In this document: positions 1-12,036 of the stretch, one piece after another | Layout of the letters: every line of letters starts with the position of its first letter | Position numbering within the stretch: position 1 is the stretch's first letter | Assembly: GCA_905250885.1 (NCBI GenBank) | Contig: CAJNOQ010000720.1 | Coordinates: 1 to 42,537, forward strand | Reading direction: 5' to 3' | From: Didymodactylos carnosus | Taxonomy: Eukaryota; Rotifera; Eurotatoria; Philodinida; Philodinidae | DNA: 42,537 nucleotides | Program-made: the position numbers and the translations under genes | Notes under the pieces: model-generated | Seen by the model: only the letters and a program-made list of their open reading frames with translations | Database searches by the model: none | What the model was told of the DNA's origin: nothing

Positions 1-181
1 CATTTTTTGAAAACTGGGTGGGAACTCTCCCCCCTCCTTCGGTCTCGCCGACCCCCTCTTGACCTTCCCCTGGACCCAAGGGTGTGCCATGCAAATTTTG
101 GCTGCTTTAGCTCTTACAGGGACTGAATGCATAGAGAACAAACAAACATACCCACAAACTTTCTTCTTTATATATATAGAT
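1..181 (+). mobile_element. Probable 3' end of a non-LTR (RTE-like) retrotransposon
   Basis: The first ~130 bases are clearly GC-richer than the surrounding 70% AT sequence, with C-rich runs such as ctcccccctcc and ccgaccccctc. They are followed by an acaaacaaacata stretch and a tttatatatatagat tail. Non-coding 3' UTR followed by repeated acaa/acata and a short AT microsatellite tail is the usual 3' architecture of RTE-type LINEs. The element runs off the left edge, so neither its reverse transcriptase nor its left target duplication is visible. The family is inferred from the tail architecture only; another LINE clade is possible. Confidence 0.4.
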
Positions 182-219
182 ATACAAGCGTATTTTTATT
201 GTCACAGTAAGGATGGTGA

Positions 220-252
220 GAGTACCTGATGAGTACCTGATGAGTACCTGAC
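220..252. repeat. Three tandem copies of an 11-mer (gagtacctgat)
   Basis: Copies lie at 220-230, 231-241 and 242-252; the last ends in c instead of t. It sits just outside the putative LINE tail. The unit contains ctgatga, which can mimic a hammerhead core, but no matching cgaaa box follows. Confidence 0.8.
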
Positions 253-566
253 GTATACATGGTGTTCATAGACTGTTGTCATTTTCAATCAACTGAGAAA
301 CATAAGAATATTAAGTGAAAAAGACGCCATGCACTTTTTCACGGCATCTACTGCTGAAGCATTCATAGCAATCGAACTTGAGAAAACCAAGGAATATTAA
401 ATATTCATCATTTTTATTGAGCGATGTTAAGTTTACTTTAACAATAAATACAACAAATTGAAAAAACGATCAATAATACACACATATGTAACATATTGAA
501 AAAATATCCCTGTTTTTGTATGAAAAGTCAATGAAATAACTTTTGAGTTGAATCAGTTTAGGGACA

Positions 567-658
567 AAAACTTCAGAATGATCATAATTATAACAGCAGC
601 TATATTGAATTTCATTTCAAGATAACTGCTGTTACAATTACAATCATCCTGAACTTTT
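567..658 (-). ncRNA. Tight long hairpin, pre-miRNA-like on the minus strand
   Basis: Arms 567-609 and 616-658 (43 nt each) are separated by a 6-nt loop (610-615). By hand I count 36 Watson-Crick pairs, two transversion mismatches and five transition differences. All five transitions are A-C type on the plus strand and therefore G-U wobbles in a minus-strand transcript, so the minus-strand RNA would be nearly perfectly paired. The 5' arm of the minus transcript contains TGTAACAGCA (636 down to 627), which matches the first ten bases of miR-194 as I remember it. The stem is longer than a typical pre-miRNA and the loop is small, so a young foldback insertion is the main alternative. Confidence 0.4.
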
Positions 659-901
659 GATTTACTTTAAATCAAAATGAAGAAGATTAGATAGTAGACA
701 AAAGCCTAGATTTTGGTGACAGAAAAAATTTAACTAAAAGATCCGGAATGTGTGTAGTATAGTTGAGATCATTTAAACAAATAAAAAATATATAGTCATA
801 AAAGATTTACATGTACACATCGACCAAAAAAACAAAAAATACTAAATGTTCATATGAATAGTGAACAATGTTTAAATTTCTATGAGTAGGCTAAATGAGA
901 A

Positions 902-952
902 TTATGCCAAACCAAGATCTTCTAGAACACTTCGTTTTTCTTCTAATTCTTC
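902..952 (-). CDS. Candidate terminal coding exon (16 residues plus stop)
   Basis: On the minus strand an acceptor (TTATTTCAG, ending at 953) is followed by an open stretch reading EELEEKRSVLEDLGLA and a TAA stop at 904-902. A second candidate about 950 bp upstream (1883-1927) starts in the same phase with EE and ends with a related EDxGLx motif. Together they look like mutually exclusive or tandemly duplicated last exons of one gene. The upstream exons were not identified, so the host gene is unknown. A 51-nt open stretch alone is weak evidence; the paired pattern is what supports it. Confidence 0.3.
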   Translation of the reverse strand, partial: EELEEKRSVLEDLGLA

Positions 953-987
953 CTGAAATAATAAGACAATAATAGTAGTTAACAATA

Positions 988-1882
988 TTCTGTTTAGTTT
1001 TTGTTCATGTAACAAGAGAAAGAAAGAAGATTTATTTCCAATGCTGTGAGCTTAATAACATTTTCTGTGAAGAAAAAAACATCTCCAGAAAAGCTTTAAA
1101 AATGAGTGAGGACGACATCTTCATCACGCGCATGGACTTGTCTCTTCTTGATATAGGTTATCCATCATTTATTGTAAAATAGAAATAACACAAAATACAA
1201 CGAGATACTGAGCAAAAAACAAATTGATTTGATATGAAAAAAATGTATTGAAAACAAAGACAAAATAATGCACGTTACTAAGCGACAACTGTTTCTCGAT
1301 ATCTGACAAAGTAAAAACAATCGATGTGATTAATAAGGATAAGCGAAGAATATTAACTGATACATGCATACGCACACACACACACACAAACTAGAGAAGC
1401 CATTCTTATTTCGCATAATCGCCCGTTCCATTTCACTCGGGCTTGACGACTGGAGTACAGATGATCAGCAATCTATTTTTCATGAAAATTTTATTAAAGT
1501 TATTTTTTTAGATCAACTAGATGCTTCTAACGAGCAATTCATTAAAGATACACCATGCAAATAACACGCTGATCACTACAGATGCTCAACTATTGAGAGA
1601 AACTCAAAAAGACGGTTAAAACAATATTTTTTTGACTGATTTCATACATATAGCTGTGCAAAGCAGTGAATAAAAATATCATTCAGCGTATAAAGCAAAG
1701 GCGAAAAAAGCCAAGCGGGTCGTGCTCAGTTTTTGAATAAATACGTTTTTCGATTCTTTTTTGTACAATTAAAGAAAACCAAATGATTTGATCATCGCCA
1801 TTAAAGAATAAGACAACAACAAACATCTATTTAACAAATCTGTTAATACTGTTTATTGTTTTGTGTGATGCGAATAAGTAAA
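988..1882. other. Gap between candidate terminal exons; no gene seen
   Basis: AT-rich sequence with a short CA repeat at about 1372-1388. A modestly GC-rich patch at 1098-1150 reads on the minus strand as AAG-preceded KRQVHARDEDVVLTHF and stop, but its acceptor lacks a pyrimidine tract. I see no supported feature beyond that. Confidence 0.4.
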
Positions 1883-1927
1883 TTAACCAAGTCCGTGATC
1901 TTCAAAGAAGCCCTGTGGTGTTTCTTC
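1883..1927 (-). CDS. Second candidate terminal coding exon (14 residues plus stop)
   Basis: On the minus strand the acceptor TATTCTAG (AG at 1929-1928) is followed by EETPQGFFEDHGLG and a TAA stop at 1885-1883. Like the candidate at 902-952 it begins at phase 0 with Glu-Glu and ends Glu-Asp-x-Gly-Leu-x, suggesting exon duplication giving alternative C-termini. No upstream exon could be joined to it with confidence, so function is unknown. Confidence 0.3.
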   Translation of the reverse strand, partial: EETPQGFFEDHGLG

Positions 1928-2507
1928 CTAGAATACAATGTAAGCAAGGAAAGCGCATAATTATAATTGTTCAAATTATTCATTATGATATAACCCATTT
2001 TTTGTGATATCTAGCTATTAGACAGAACAAGCACTTCTAACACTTGCAAATCTCTAGTATTTATCAATGAAGAACAGCAAAAACATCTTTTTAAATGATG
2101 TGATACATCAATATGACACGTCATGTTTGAGATTGCCACCAAAACAAATGACTACAAAAAGAAGCCAGATATGTAATATAACTCAGTATTAAATAGACAA
2201 GGTTTGCTAAAAAGATCTAATTCCGAATGCTTATTCTACATGAATTTAGATATTTTTATAAACTGACGCAACTCTGCTCTTTATGGAATCTTTTCCCGCT
2301 ATCTTCTAGAAAAATATCAAGCGAATTTTGATGGATCCCGCAAAGATCTGTTTACTTCCAGTTTGCCTCACTGCCACTATGTGATGCTATTAAAGAGACA
2401 GTGTCGCTTGCATTGCCGTCTCACTATAGTATCATAAATTTTATGCTTTAGCTCATAAAGACAGAGCAATAGGAGGACGATAATACATTAGCTAAACAGT
2501 GTCTCAT

Positions 2508-2965
2508 ACCCCAAACGCTTTGGCTACGTAATTCTGCTATCGCAGTGCAATCTCTTGACGCTGTTTTTGCATTCTGAGTTTGTTAGGATTGTCGAGTAAC
2601 AACACACCCAGCTGTGCACCGTCTTAAATTGAAGAGAAAAGCGTGCTGAACATTTCAAGACCTTTCTTCTTCAGATGTTCTGTCGAATACAAAAATGCAA
2701 ACAACTACTAAAATAGTTTTCCTATATTTTCCCAAAGACCGAGCATGTAGAGAGCAGGAATGTCTTGAAATGCTCAGTACACTTTTCTCTTCAATTTAAG
2801 ACGATGCACAGCTCTGGGTGTATCTTTGTTCGACAATCATACCCAAACGCTTTGGCCACGTAATTCTGCTATCGCAGTGTAATCCAGTGCAAGAGAAACA
2901 AAATGCAAAAATACCGTCAAGGGATTGCACTGCGATAGCAAAATTACGTGGCGAAGCCGCACAGC
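2508..2965. mobile_element. Composite foldback repeat (nested inverted repeats)
   Basis: Five related blocks are visible. Block A (about 2510-2579) contains ctgctatcgcagtgcaatc. Block B (2584-2660) is inverted as B' (2760-2840), around a ~100-bp centre. A second direct copy of A lies at 2843-2887, and an inverted copy of A lies at 2905-2962. A and its inverted copy match over about 60 bp; B and B' match over about 75 bp with scattered differences. The order A-B-B'-A-A' implies a foldback element that duplicated or re-inserted one arm. Open frames across it on both strands are shadows of the palindrome, not genes. Confidence 0.65.
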
Positions 2966-4078
<1,113 letters not shown>

Positions 4079-4687
4079 TCTTCTTTTCCCATTTACAAAC
4101 AGCAATTTTTATGAATATTAATAAGCAGTATATATCTATCCTTTTTTTTGATTAAATATATATGAGATAACAATTTACTTTTTCTCCTTTCTCCTTTTTC
4201 TAGGTGTGTGTTTAACAATTTTCATATACTCATAATTCAGATTACATTTCACCTTAAAACACTTTTATGTAAAGTTAGTACTAATGACTTTAGTCATGGT
4301 TTTATCTCACTGACACAAAGAAGAAGCGTATAATTCAAAAACACAAGAGTATTTCCTATTGTTTACAAATAGTTCATTGGCACTTTTTGTTAAACTTACC
4401 TATTAATGTTTCAAGCCGCAATAAAAATAATAATTTCATATCGTCATGCTCCAAATAAAAGGAGCAATATTGTTCCGCTACGGAAATTCTAATTTGTGCT
4501 TGTTTGTTCGTTGAATTAATTTACTAACAGATATACACAGGAGTTAGAAAACCATTAATCCATTGTCCTTTTTTTATTCTACATTCTAACATAATTAGAA
4601 GAAGAAAAAAAAAACTAATGTTTTGTTAACTCTTATTTTCTTTTTTATCTACTGCTAATTTATAAATTACGACTTGCGATGTGTCGT

Positions 4688-4714
4688 AAAAGAAGAAGAA
4701 GAAGAAGAAGAAAA
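4688..4714. repeat. (AAG)n trinucleotide repeat
   Basis: About eight agaagaag units within AT-rich non-coding sequence. The reverse complement would read as Leu-Leu-Leu or Ser-Ser-Ser, but there is no surrounding gene. Confidence 0.85.
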
Positions 4715-5070
4715 GAACAAATAAAATACTTATAGGTTTCATGTCAGTGAGTTAATTTTGGATTGTTCCATCTAGAAGATTTTCCATTTTCTCTCAATCT
4801 TCAATGTTTTCCCCCGTGAAACTGTTAAGTAGCGTAGTACATTTTTTTTCTTCTTCTTCTTTGCAATAAAATTTGTTGTTTGTATAGGAAAACTGTTCAG
4901 ATAACTCATGCGTATGTGTTTAAAAAAATAGGAAAAAAAAGAGAAATCGAAGAGAAAAGCGTTCTTGTTATTGTTGTTGTTGTTCTTCTGATTATGGTAT
5001 ATGTATGTATTCATATTCAGCCTCAAACTATCAATCTCTAACATGTGATTATAATCTTTCCGGATTTCAT

Positions 5071-5131
5071 TCATCATCTCATCATCATCATCATCATCAT
5101 CAACAGCATCATCATCATCATCATCATCATT
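5071..5131. repeat. (CAT)n trinucleotide repeat
   Basis: Runs of cat/tca units interrupted once by caacag. One frame translates to poly-His and another to poly-Ile, which creates artefactual open frames of about 90-100 codons (5005-5314). Neither frame resembles a protein outside the repeat. Confidence 0.9.
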
Positions 5132-5195
5132 ATCTACCGTGTAGAGATTATTCTTTCATATATATCTATTATTGCAAACATATTTTTAATGTTGA

Positions 5196-5220
5196 ACACA
5201 CACATACACACACACACACA
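5196..5220. repeat. (CA)n dinucleotide repeat
   Basis: Short imperfect CA tract (one cata interruption). Similar CA/TG tracts occur at 1372-1388, 8994-9004 and 10133-10144. Confidence 0.85.
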
Positions 5221-5314
5221 AAGTGGATCTCTCTCTTTTTTGTCTTTCTCAAAAATGAGAAAAATATCCAAAATGTTCATTGCATATTTAGAAGACTACT
5301 TTAAAAAAATCTGA

Positions 5315-8300
5315 AACTTTTTTCTCTTTTTGTTTCCAGTTCTACTACTTACGGAAAACCAAATACAGACCCAGAGAGAGAGAAAAAGAGAGAGAGACAA
5401 GAAAAAAAGCGCATTTTCTATGGTAGTGGTTGGATTTCTTGTTTAATACAAGTCGCCTGTATATGTGATCCTCCTGTTTATAAGAAAAGGAAATATGTTC
5501 ATTTCTTTTTCAGACATGAAAAAAGAATAACTTTACATTATACAATAGGAAGAAGAAAAAGAAATCGGTGATCGGGCGTTCCGAGATCATTTAATGGCGA
5601 AAAGGACAAGAACAGGAACAAGAAAAAAATTGAGCAGTTTTGAATTCTCTGAGATTTATACTTCCTAAATAGGCCATGTGGTAATGAGTAAAAAAGAATG
5701 TCCTTACTCTCGGCTTTCTTTCTTTTTCCCGATCACAAATGCTTGTTCAAGTTCAATTGGAAAATTATATATTTTATTTGTGTGTACACAGAAAAATCCG
5801 CACATCTAAAAAATGAAGAATAGCGTGGTCTCTTGAGAAAGCAAACTAACGAGGGTTATTTGCTCAAGACATTCACACCCACGAGTAAAAAGCTCCTCTT
5901 TTTTTCCAAAAAATGTTGAATTTTTCCCTTGATGGTTATAGGGAGAACGTACTATTGAGGAATTGTAAAGATTGTATAACATTGTTAAAGAATAAAAAAT
6001 GCCTGGCTAGGGTAGGATTCGACTCTATTACGTATTAGAACTAAGTATGTCGATATGACCCTATACTATAGAAGAGCTTTCATTTAATAGGTATTTTGTA
6101 TCATTATATACACATAAAGAATGAACGAGATTCACTTAATCATCTTTAATGTATAGCACCTTCGCTCTTTTTTATTTTTAATCCGTATCATTCATGAAAG
6201 TGACAATGGCAGTGTCACTTTTTGTGCCTATAAACTCTTTTTGTTCAAAGTTATTACTGTAAAATGAGTCTGAGAAATCAACATGGACAATTGGGAGACA
6301 ACTAATAGAAGAACAAAAATCATACGCGAAATAATTACATTATTCATCGTCCTTCCCTCTTTCTGTCTTATTATTTGAAAAATAATACTCTCAAGTGACT
6401 AAATGATCCACAATAATATTCATCAATAGAACTATATAACGTGACATATCATACTTAATACCTGCAGTCAAAAAATTAAATACTGAAGAACTAAAAACAA
6501 AATAAGTAGAACATTGTTTGAATGTTTTTATCAATTGAAAAACAAAGAGAACGACTAAAATAAACTTTTTATATTTCTATTACCTATATGACCACTTCTA
6601 CTGGAACAAACTAAAGTGATTAGGCTGTTTTCTGAAAAAAAACATACAAATTTTTTATTTTGTTTGATCAGTATTTTAATTGCTTACGCGCAATTTTAAA
6701 CGTTCATTGAAAAGTATTGAGTTTTATAAAGACTGAATGTGGACAATTTGTGGTCTATAGATTCAAACCGTTTAATGCAGAATAGATTAATTAATGCGTC
6801 TGTTTTGAAACCTTTCATTGGATATTTCGACCTATTTATTCGGTCACTTTCAACATACAAACAACAAAAAACAGCAACATAACCTATACATGGCTCTATG
6901 TTTTCTCTGACATGGATGGAAAACATGTGATACATTCCAGAGATCAAAAGAAGAAAAACACAGAAAAGCAAAACCCTCATCCATTTTTTTATCTCAAGCG
7001 TTTGAGATAAAAAAAACATTACAGTTTCTAATACTTAAACCGTTTAAATTTGCAGTCATAAACAAACCAACTTTTGTCAAATTTAAAATTCTAATGACTA
7101 GATTTTTGAAAAGATTAATGTAAACACTTATTTTTTTCTTAAATGGCACTTTTCTCTATTATAAATATCGATTCTACTACTATAAATCATGTAAATACGA
7201 AATATTTCATTAGAAATCTCTACTAATACTGGGCATTTAATATTAATCAATCAAAAACAAATCCATCATAAACATAAAATGTTTAAAAATAAACTATATG
7301 ATAGGTAAAAACAAATTAAATTTACACTATGCATGATTCAATACCATCAAACTCTAAGCTTACAAATGGTTTAAATGTTGAATGAAAGAACAATATTTTG
7401 GATCGCCGGTGTTCAAAAATGAGTTAACGTAGAATAAAAAAAAACTTCTCTGTTTGACTCTGTTCATAGTCAAACAACTTAAAGTAAATATATACATATT
7501 AGTATTATTATACAGCATAACCATTAACAATGTCTATATTACTTCCGTAAGACTTCGTTATGAGATAAGATTTCTTTACACACAATCATGTATTAACAAT
7601 TTGTGCCGAAAATACTATAAAACGTGAAATAATGCATCATGCATGGAAATTTGTGCACTTTATGTGTTCAGTATTATAATTTTTCTTGAAAATGCAATAT
7701 GTCACATGTTGACTATGTATGTTAACAGTCTGTCATTAGTGTTCCTAATATATCAGTTATATATGGTAAGTGTTATTTATAGAATAAAAATGCATAAACT
7801 CTAATCACATAAATAGGCCAATAAAGCGACATTTTATCAAATAAAGTGATAATATATTATTGGAGACCATATGTTCGAAGATATCTTCCACTTTTTAAAA
7901 TCTTTTTCGATTAACTTGATATCATAAAGTAGCATAGTCCATAAAAAAGAACGTCTGACAATGTTATTCTTAGGTCTTCGAGTCTATAGTTTGAGTGAAA
8001 ATTAGAAAATCCAATGTGTTGATCATTATAAAATATCTACACAATTAAAAAATTTTTTTTCCATAAGTCTACACTTTTTTGAAGATTTATCGTTGGATTC
8101 CCGACATTGTTGTGTGTATTTTTTAGATTTAAAACTAAGATGATAAAAAAGATCTAAAATTCAAAACAAAAAATACTTTTTGTGAAAGCATCATGTTTAG
8201 TGAAACGGTACTATTGATAAAAAGAATTTTCTTTTTTTTGTGATGGGATTATCGAAAACTCGTATAGCTTTTCAACATTTTTAGTATTTAGAATAGATAG

Positions 8301-9613
8301 AAGAAAAGAATATTAATTTTAACAAATTTGCAAACTTTTCCTATAAAAATAGAAATTTGTGCAACAAAAGGTAACTAACACATTTTATTATTTTATGGAG
8401 AAACGGGGGTTTTTTTTTTCATACAAAAATGCACACACCGTGTTTCTTCCTCAATTCTTTTAAACCCTTAGAATTTATATCGGAAATACTTCAAGTGAGA
8501 ATGCAATTTGATTTGAGTGACTCTCATAATTATATCGAGTGTGTCCGAAATCGAAGAGTATATAAAGTAAACGAATAAAAATAAACCGTCTATTTATTGT
8601 TCAACAATAACTGTCTTAACAAAAAGAAAATCAAGAAGTTGAAAACTGTTGATAAAGATGACATGAGCAGTAGACCGGAAGCGGGAGACCGATTTACCAT
8701 AAATAAATTAAACTGACATATCACAAATTAAAAACAATTTCTTTTTTAACACATATGTATAATTAAAATTTTTTATACGAAGATTTTTCAAACTAATTTC
8801 ACATGATATATCCAAAATTAAAAAAGTCTAAAATTCATAGAAAATGAGAGAATAATGTTAGAGTGATAGATGGTCTTCTGAAGTAGATTACATTCACAGA
8901 AACTGCATAGCGTAATGTAGGTGTAAATTTACATCTCATTTCTAATCCATTCGAGAAAGACAGAGTTGTACGCCTTTTTCTTTAGTAGGTATATGTGTGT
9001 GTGTTTGCATCATCATCTCTTTCTTTTCAGATAATTATCATGAATAAAAGGCCTTTTGGCGACAGTATATTATTTAGAACATAGTTTTTAGAAAAAAAAA
9101 GAGGAGAATCCTCCTAGTACTGAACACTCTTTGATCAAAAACCAAGAAAACAGCAAGATATGCTAGCATTCGATAATATTAATCAAAGTCAGAAATTTAT
9201 GAGCGAACAATGTAGTGCAAAAGAATTAACTGGCGATGTGTTGTTAAAAGATTTATAATCAAGAAATGTTTATAGATTTTTCTAAATATATTAAGTATTT
9301 TTAAAATATTTTTGTTTCATGAAGCAAGTTTTCCTTTCAATGATGTACATTCAGCTGTAATATTAGAGATTTTTATCAGCTCGTTTTTCCGGTTTCTTTT
9401 TTTCAACGATGTGCAAATTAAACAAGCGTCTATGAATTATATTATTGAATGACACATACGACATGCATATTCTAGCCTTAAGGCGAAAAAACAAATATTT
9501 TTCCCTCTTTCTCTAACTGGATATGAGGTGTATATCTGTAATTGATGTTCTTTTACCAATTAAAAATTTTTTCTTCAAAAACACATTAATTTTAAAAATC
9601 TTATATCGCTAAG
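5315..9613. other. Gene-free AT-rich stretch with small hairpins
   Basis: I see no convincing exon. A 107-codon minus-strand open frame at 6696-7019 starts inside a palindrome and has no matching splice structure, so I treat it as chance. Small perfect hairpins occur at 6984-7017 and at about 7453-7476 (gtttgact inverted around an 8-nt loop). Homopolymer A/T runs are frequent. Confidence 0.4.
6984..7017. repeat. Perfect 14-bp-stem hairpin with T/A-tract arms
   Basis: The sequence tttttttatctcaa is inverted as ttgagataaaaaaa around a 4-nt gcgt loop. It would form a stable cruciform or RNA stem. No gene end is close, so no terminator role can be assigned. Confidence 0.8.
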
Positions 9614-9663
9614 AGAAAGAAAGAAAGAAAGAATGAAAGGAAGAGAGAGAGAGAGAGAGAAAG
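9614..9663. repeat. Purine-rich GAAA/GA tract
   Basis: A gaaagaaagaaaga run passes into gagagagaga. It is a simple repeat in non-coding sequence. Confidence 0.85.
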
Positions 9664-11845
9664 AGTTTCTTGTATACGTGTAAATAATGTATGACTAGTT
9701 AGAAAAACAATCAATTAATATTTCTTATTCTTTTTCAAAGGGTATCTCCGAGATGAAAAATAAGAAAGAAAACCACAATACGTACAATATGCTCATGTTT
9801 GATAGCACAAAAGCGGAAAAATGGTATGTATGGTATTGATCTTTCTTCTTTTTTTTCTTCTTTTTTTTTTCTCATTTTTATAGGATGAAAATCTCACAAA
9901 GGGAAATTAGAAATGAATATAGCACTTGATCTCCTTATGGACAACAAAACAGAAAAAGAGTTTTACTTGTTTCGTTGACGAAAGTGTGAAAAAACATTAA
10001 AGCACCAAAGAGAAAACTCTAATTATTACATCTTTTTCCCTTAACAATATACTTATATGTTCTTTATAATTTACACCTTGAAAACTCAATTTTTAGTATG
10101 GTCTGTCAATCCTCTTTTCTTATATATATATATGTGTGTGTGTGTAAATGTGCACTTCGTTATCAAATAGTTTTTAGTATTTCCCAGTGGACACTACGTT
10201 GATTGTTTTTGAGATATTTGTGTGATAAAAAGGTCATCGACCTTAAGTATCTATGGGTGAATGATTTTTCCACAAGTTATTAAACAACAATATACTAAAA
10301 AAGAAAGAATGAAGAGAATGCGGTTAATCGAGACGAAAGAGAAAACATTTTTTTTTTTCTTCTTACTGATAGAAAGAATGAGTAAAATTCTATCTCTCAA
10401 TAGTTTTTCTTTTACGCAACCTAGAAAAGACTTAATATAAAAAACAACGCATAATTAATGTATATATATATGAATGAACGAATAGGGGATTACAAACAAA
10501 GAAAAAAAAATTAATACTGGATAATTAGTCGATAATTATTCGGTTTTCCATACTACGTAGCCCTATTTATTTATCTTTGAAATTTATGTCAAATACTAAT
10601 TCTTTTCTAGTACAACCTTATTTATAATTTGTTATCTGAAGTGGTATTAGAATATTACAACAACAATGATAAGAGTTCATCTGTCACGTTAAAATTATCT
10701 AAGAATATTGAAAATCTATCAATGCTACGTTTTTGACTATTTATTATAGAAAAATATTTAGAAATCTTATTTAACTTACTGCTAACGTTTGTAGAATCAT
10801 GTATAAATGTGTTGAATACATAGTAGTTAAGATATTGTAGTCATTATTTAATTAACGAATATCAAATTATTAACTCGACTAAATAATTCAACGATAGAAT
10901 TGGTTCGAGATATACACAACTGGTAAAGATGAAAGAAGTTGATGAATAATATTAGAGAAAATGTTATATCAATCGAGTATGAGTATTATGTTGGTCGGAT
11001 GAATTAGTTCTTCATCGATCAAGATCAATTTATCCATTTAGAAACAATGTTTTTCCTTTATATATTCAGTTTTAGTGTTGAAACTTCAATTATAGAAATG
11101 TTAATTAAAGATTATGGGAAAAACTATCAAGGTAATATTACTTTTGACTAGTATACACTATCTCAACATTAAAAACTCAAGTCTTTTATTGAACTACTTT
11201 TTCAATATAAAAAAAAAAATCCCGTTTTGAAGTCAGTTTTAATGAGCAAAATTGATTTTTTTTCTTGATCAATATCAGTCTTGCACTGATAGATCTTTTT
11301 TCTGCCTAAAGAAAATCACAATTAAAATGGACGTAAAAAAAAAAAAAGTGATTAACTGTTAGAGACTTACGAGCAAGAGTCCAATTATATGTGATTCTAA
11401 TCTTTTTGAAAGATCCAATCCAAATTTTCAATATTACTATTTTCTTTTTTCTCTCTCTGACATGAATTATTATGGACGTTAGAGTATAACGCTATAACAG
11501 TTCGACGCAGTCTTCTGTCCATCTCACCAAACGTGTAAATGGGGTTCAATTACATAAATGCATCCCTATAATCAAATTAGAAGGTTGTAAACATATACGT
11601 AAACAATAATTATACCGGAAAACTCGATAGAGAAGTAGAATTAACAGTCTTTCTTTCCTTTCAATCACTTCGACACACATGAATTAGAATGAGTGTAATA
11701 TATACTATTCACATATACTTTTTTTTCTATATATAAATTTCTCTTGATTATAAAACACCACTAATCAGACGAAAACATTATAACTGTTAAAACTCATTTA
11801 TCTATAATAAATTCTAACAAATAATGTAGAAAATTTTATACTTAC
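9664..11845. other. Gene-free AT-rich stretch
   Basis: Contains a TA/TG microsatellite at about 10119-10144 and several A/T homopolymers. Minus-strand donor-like ACTTAC sites occur at about 10776 and 11367, but I could not pair them with good acceptors and open frames, so no exon is called. Confidence 0.4.
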
Positions 11846-11945
11846 TGTAAACATACAATACCATGGTAATAACCAAGAAATCTGAATATTTCCAAGGTGC
11901 ATGCTGAAAGGCACCGAGGGCACTTTTGCCAAAAAAAACTATTTT
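11846..11945 (-). other. Small GC-rich island with exon-like properties
   Basis: In otherwise AT-rich DNA, 11893-11930 is strikingly GC-rich and contains two overlapping small hairpins (ggca/tgcc and ggtgc/gcacc). On the minus strand it is open in two frames and runs to an excellent donor (ACA|GTAAGT; last exon base 11846). One frame would encode a hydrophobic segment, WKYSDFLVITMVLYVY. The acceptor side is poor. It could be an isolated exon of a membrane protein, a structured RNA, or a conserved non-coding element. I cannot choose. Confidence 0.25.
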
Positions 11946-11997
11946 AAATATCGGATGTTGTTTTGTTGTACAATTGTGATATATTTTTGTTTTTTCA

Positions 11998-12036
11998 ATA
12001 TATGTATGTATATATGTATATATATATATATATATG
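11998..12036. repeat. (TA)n microsatellite
   Basis: Imperfect tatatgtatg and tatatatata run. A similar short TA run occurs at about 14117-14134. Confidence 0.85.

Noticed and set aside
225-252. Hammerhead ribozyme core (ctgatga)
   Set aside because: It recurs only because of the tandem 11-mer; no cgaaa box or closing stems follow.
5005-5314. Overlapping ~90-100-codon plus-strand frames with His or Ile runs
   Set aside because: Produced by the (CAT)n and (CA)n microsatellites; no protein-like sequence outside them.
6001-6040. tRNA-like ggattcgactc motif
   Set aside because: The flanking bases do not pair as a T-arm and no acceptor stem or anticodon arm can be drawn.
6696-7019. 107-codon minus-strand frame with a hydrophobic N-terminus
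   Set aside because: Starts inside a T/A palindrome, AT-driven composition, no recognisable domain or splice context.
8426-8450. Third candidate alternative last exon starting GAAGAAAC on the minus strand
   Set aside because: The acceptor (AAAGAATTGAG) has no pyrimidine tract and the C-terminus does not share the EDxGL pattern.
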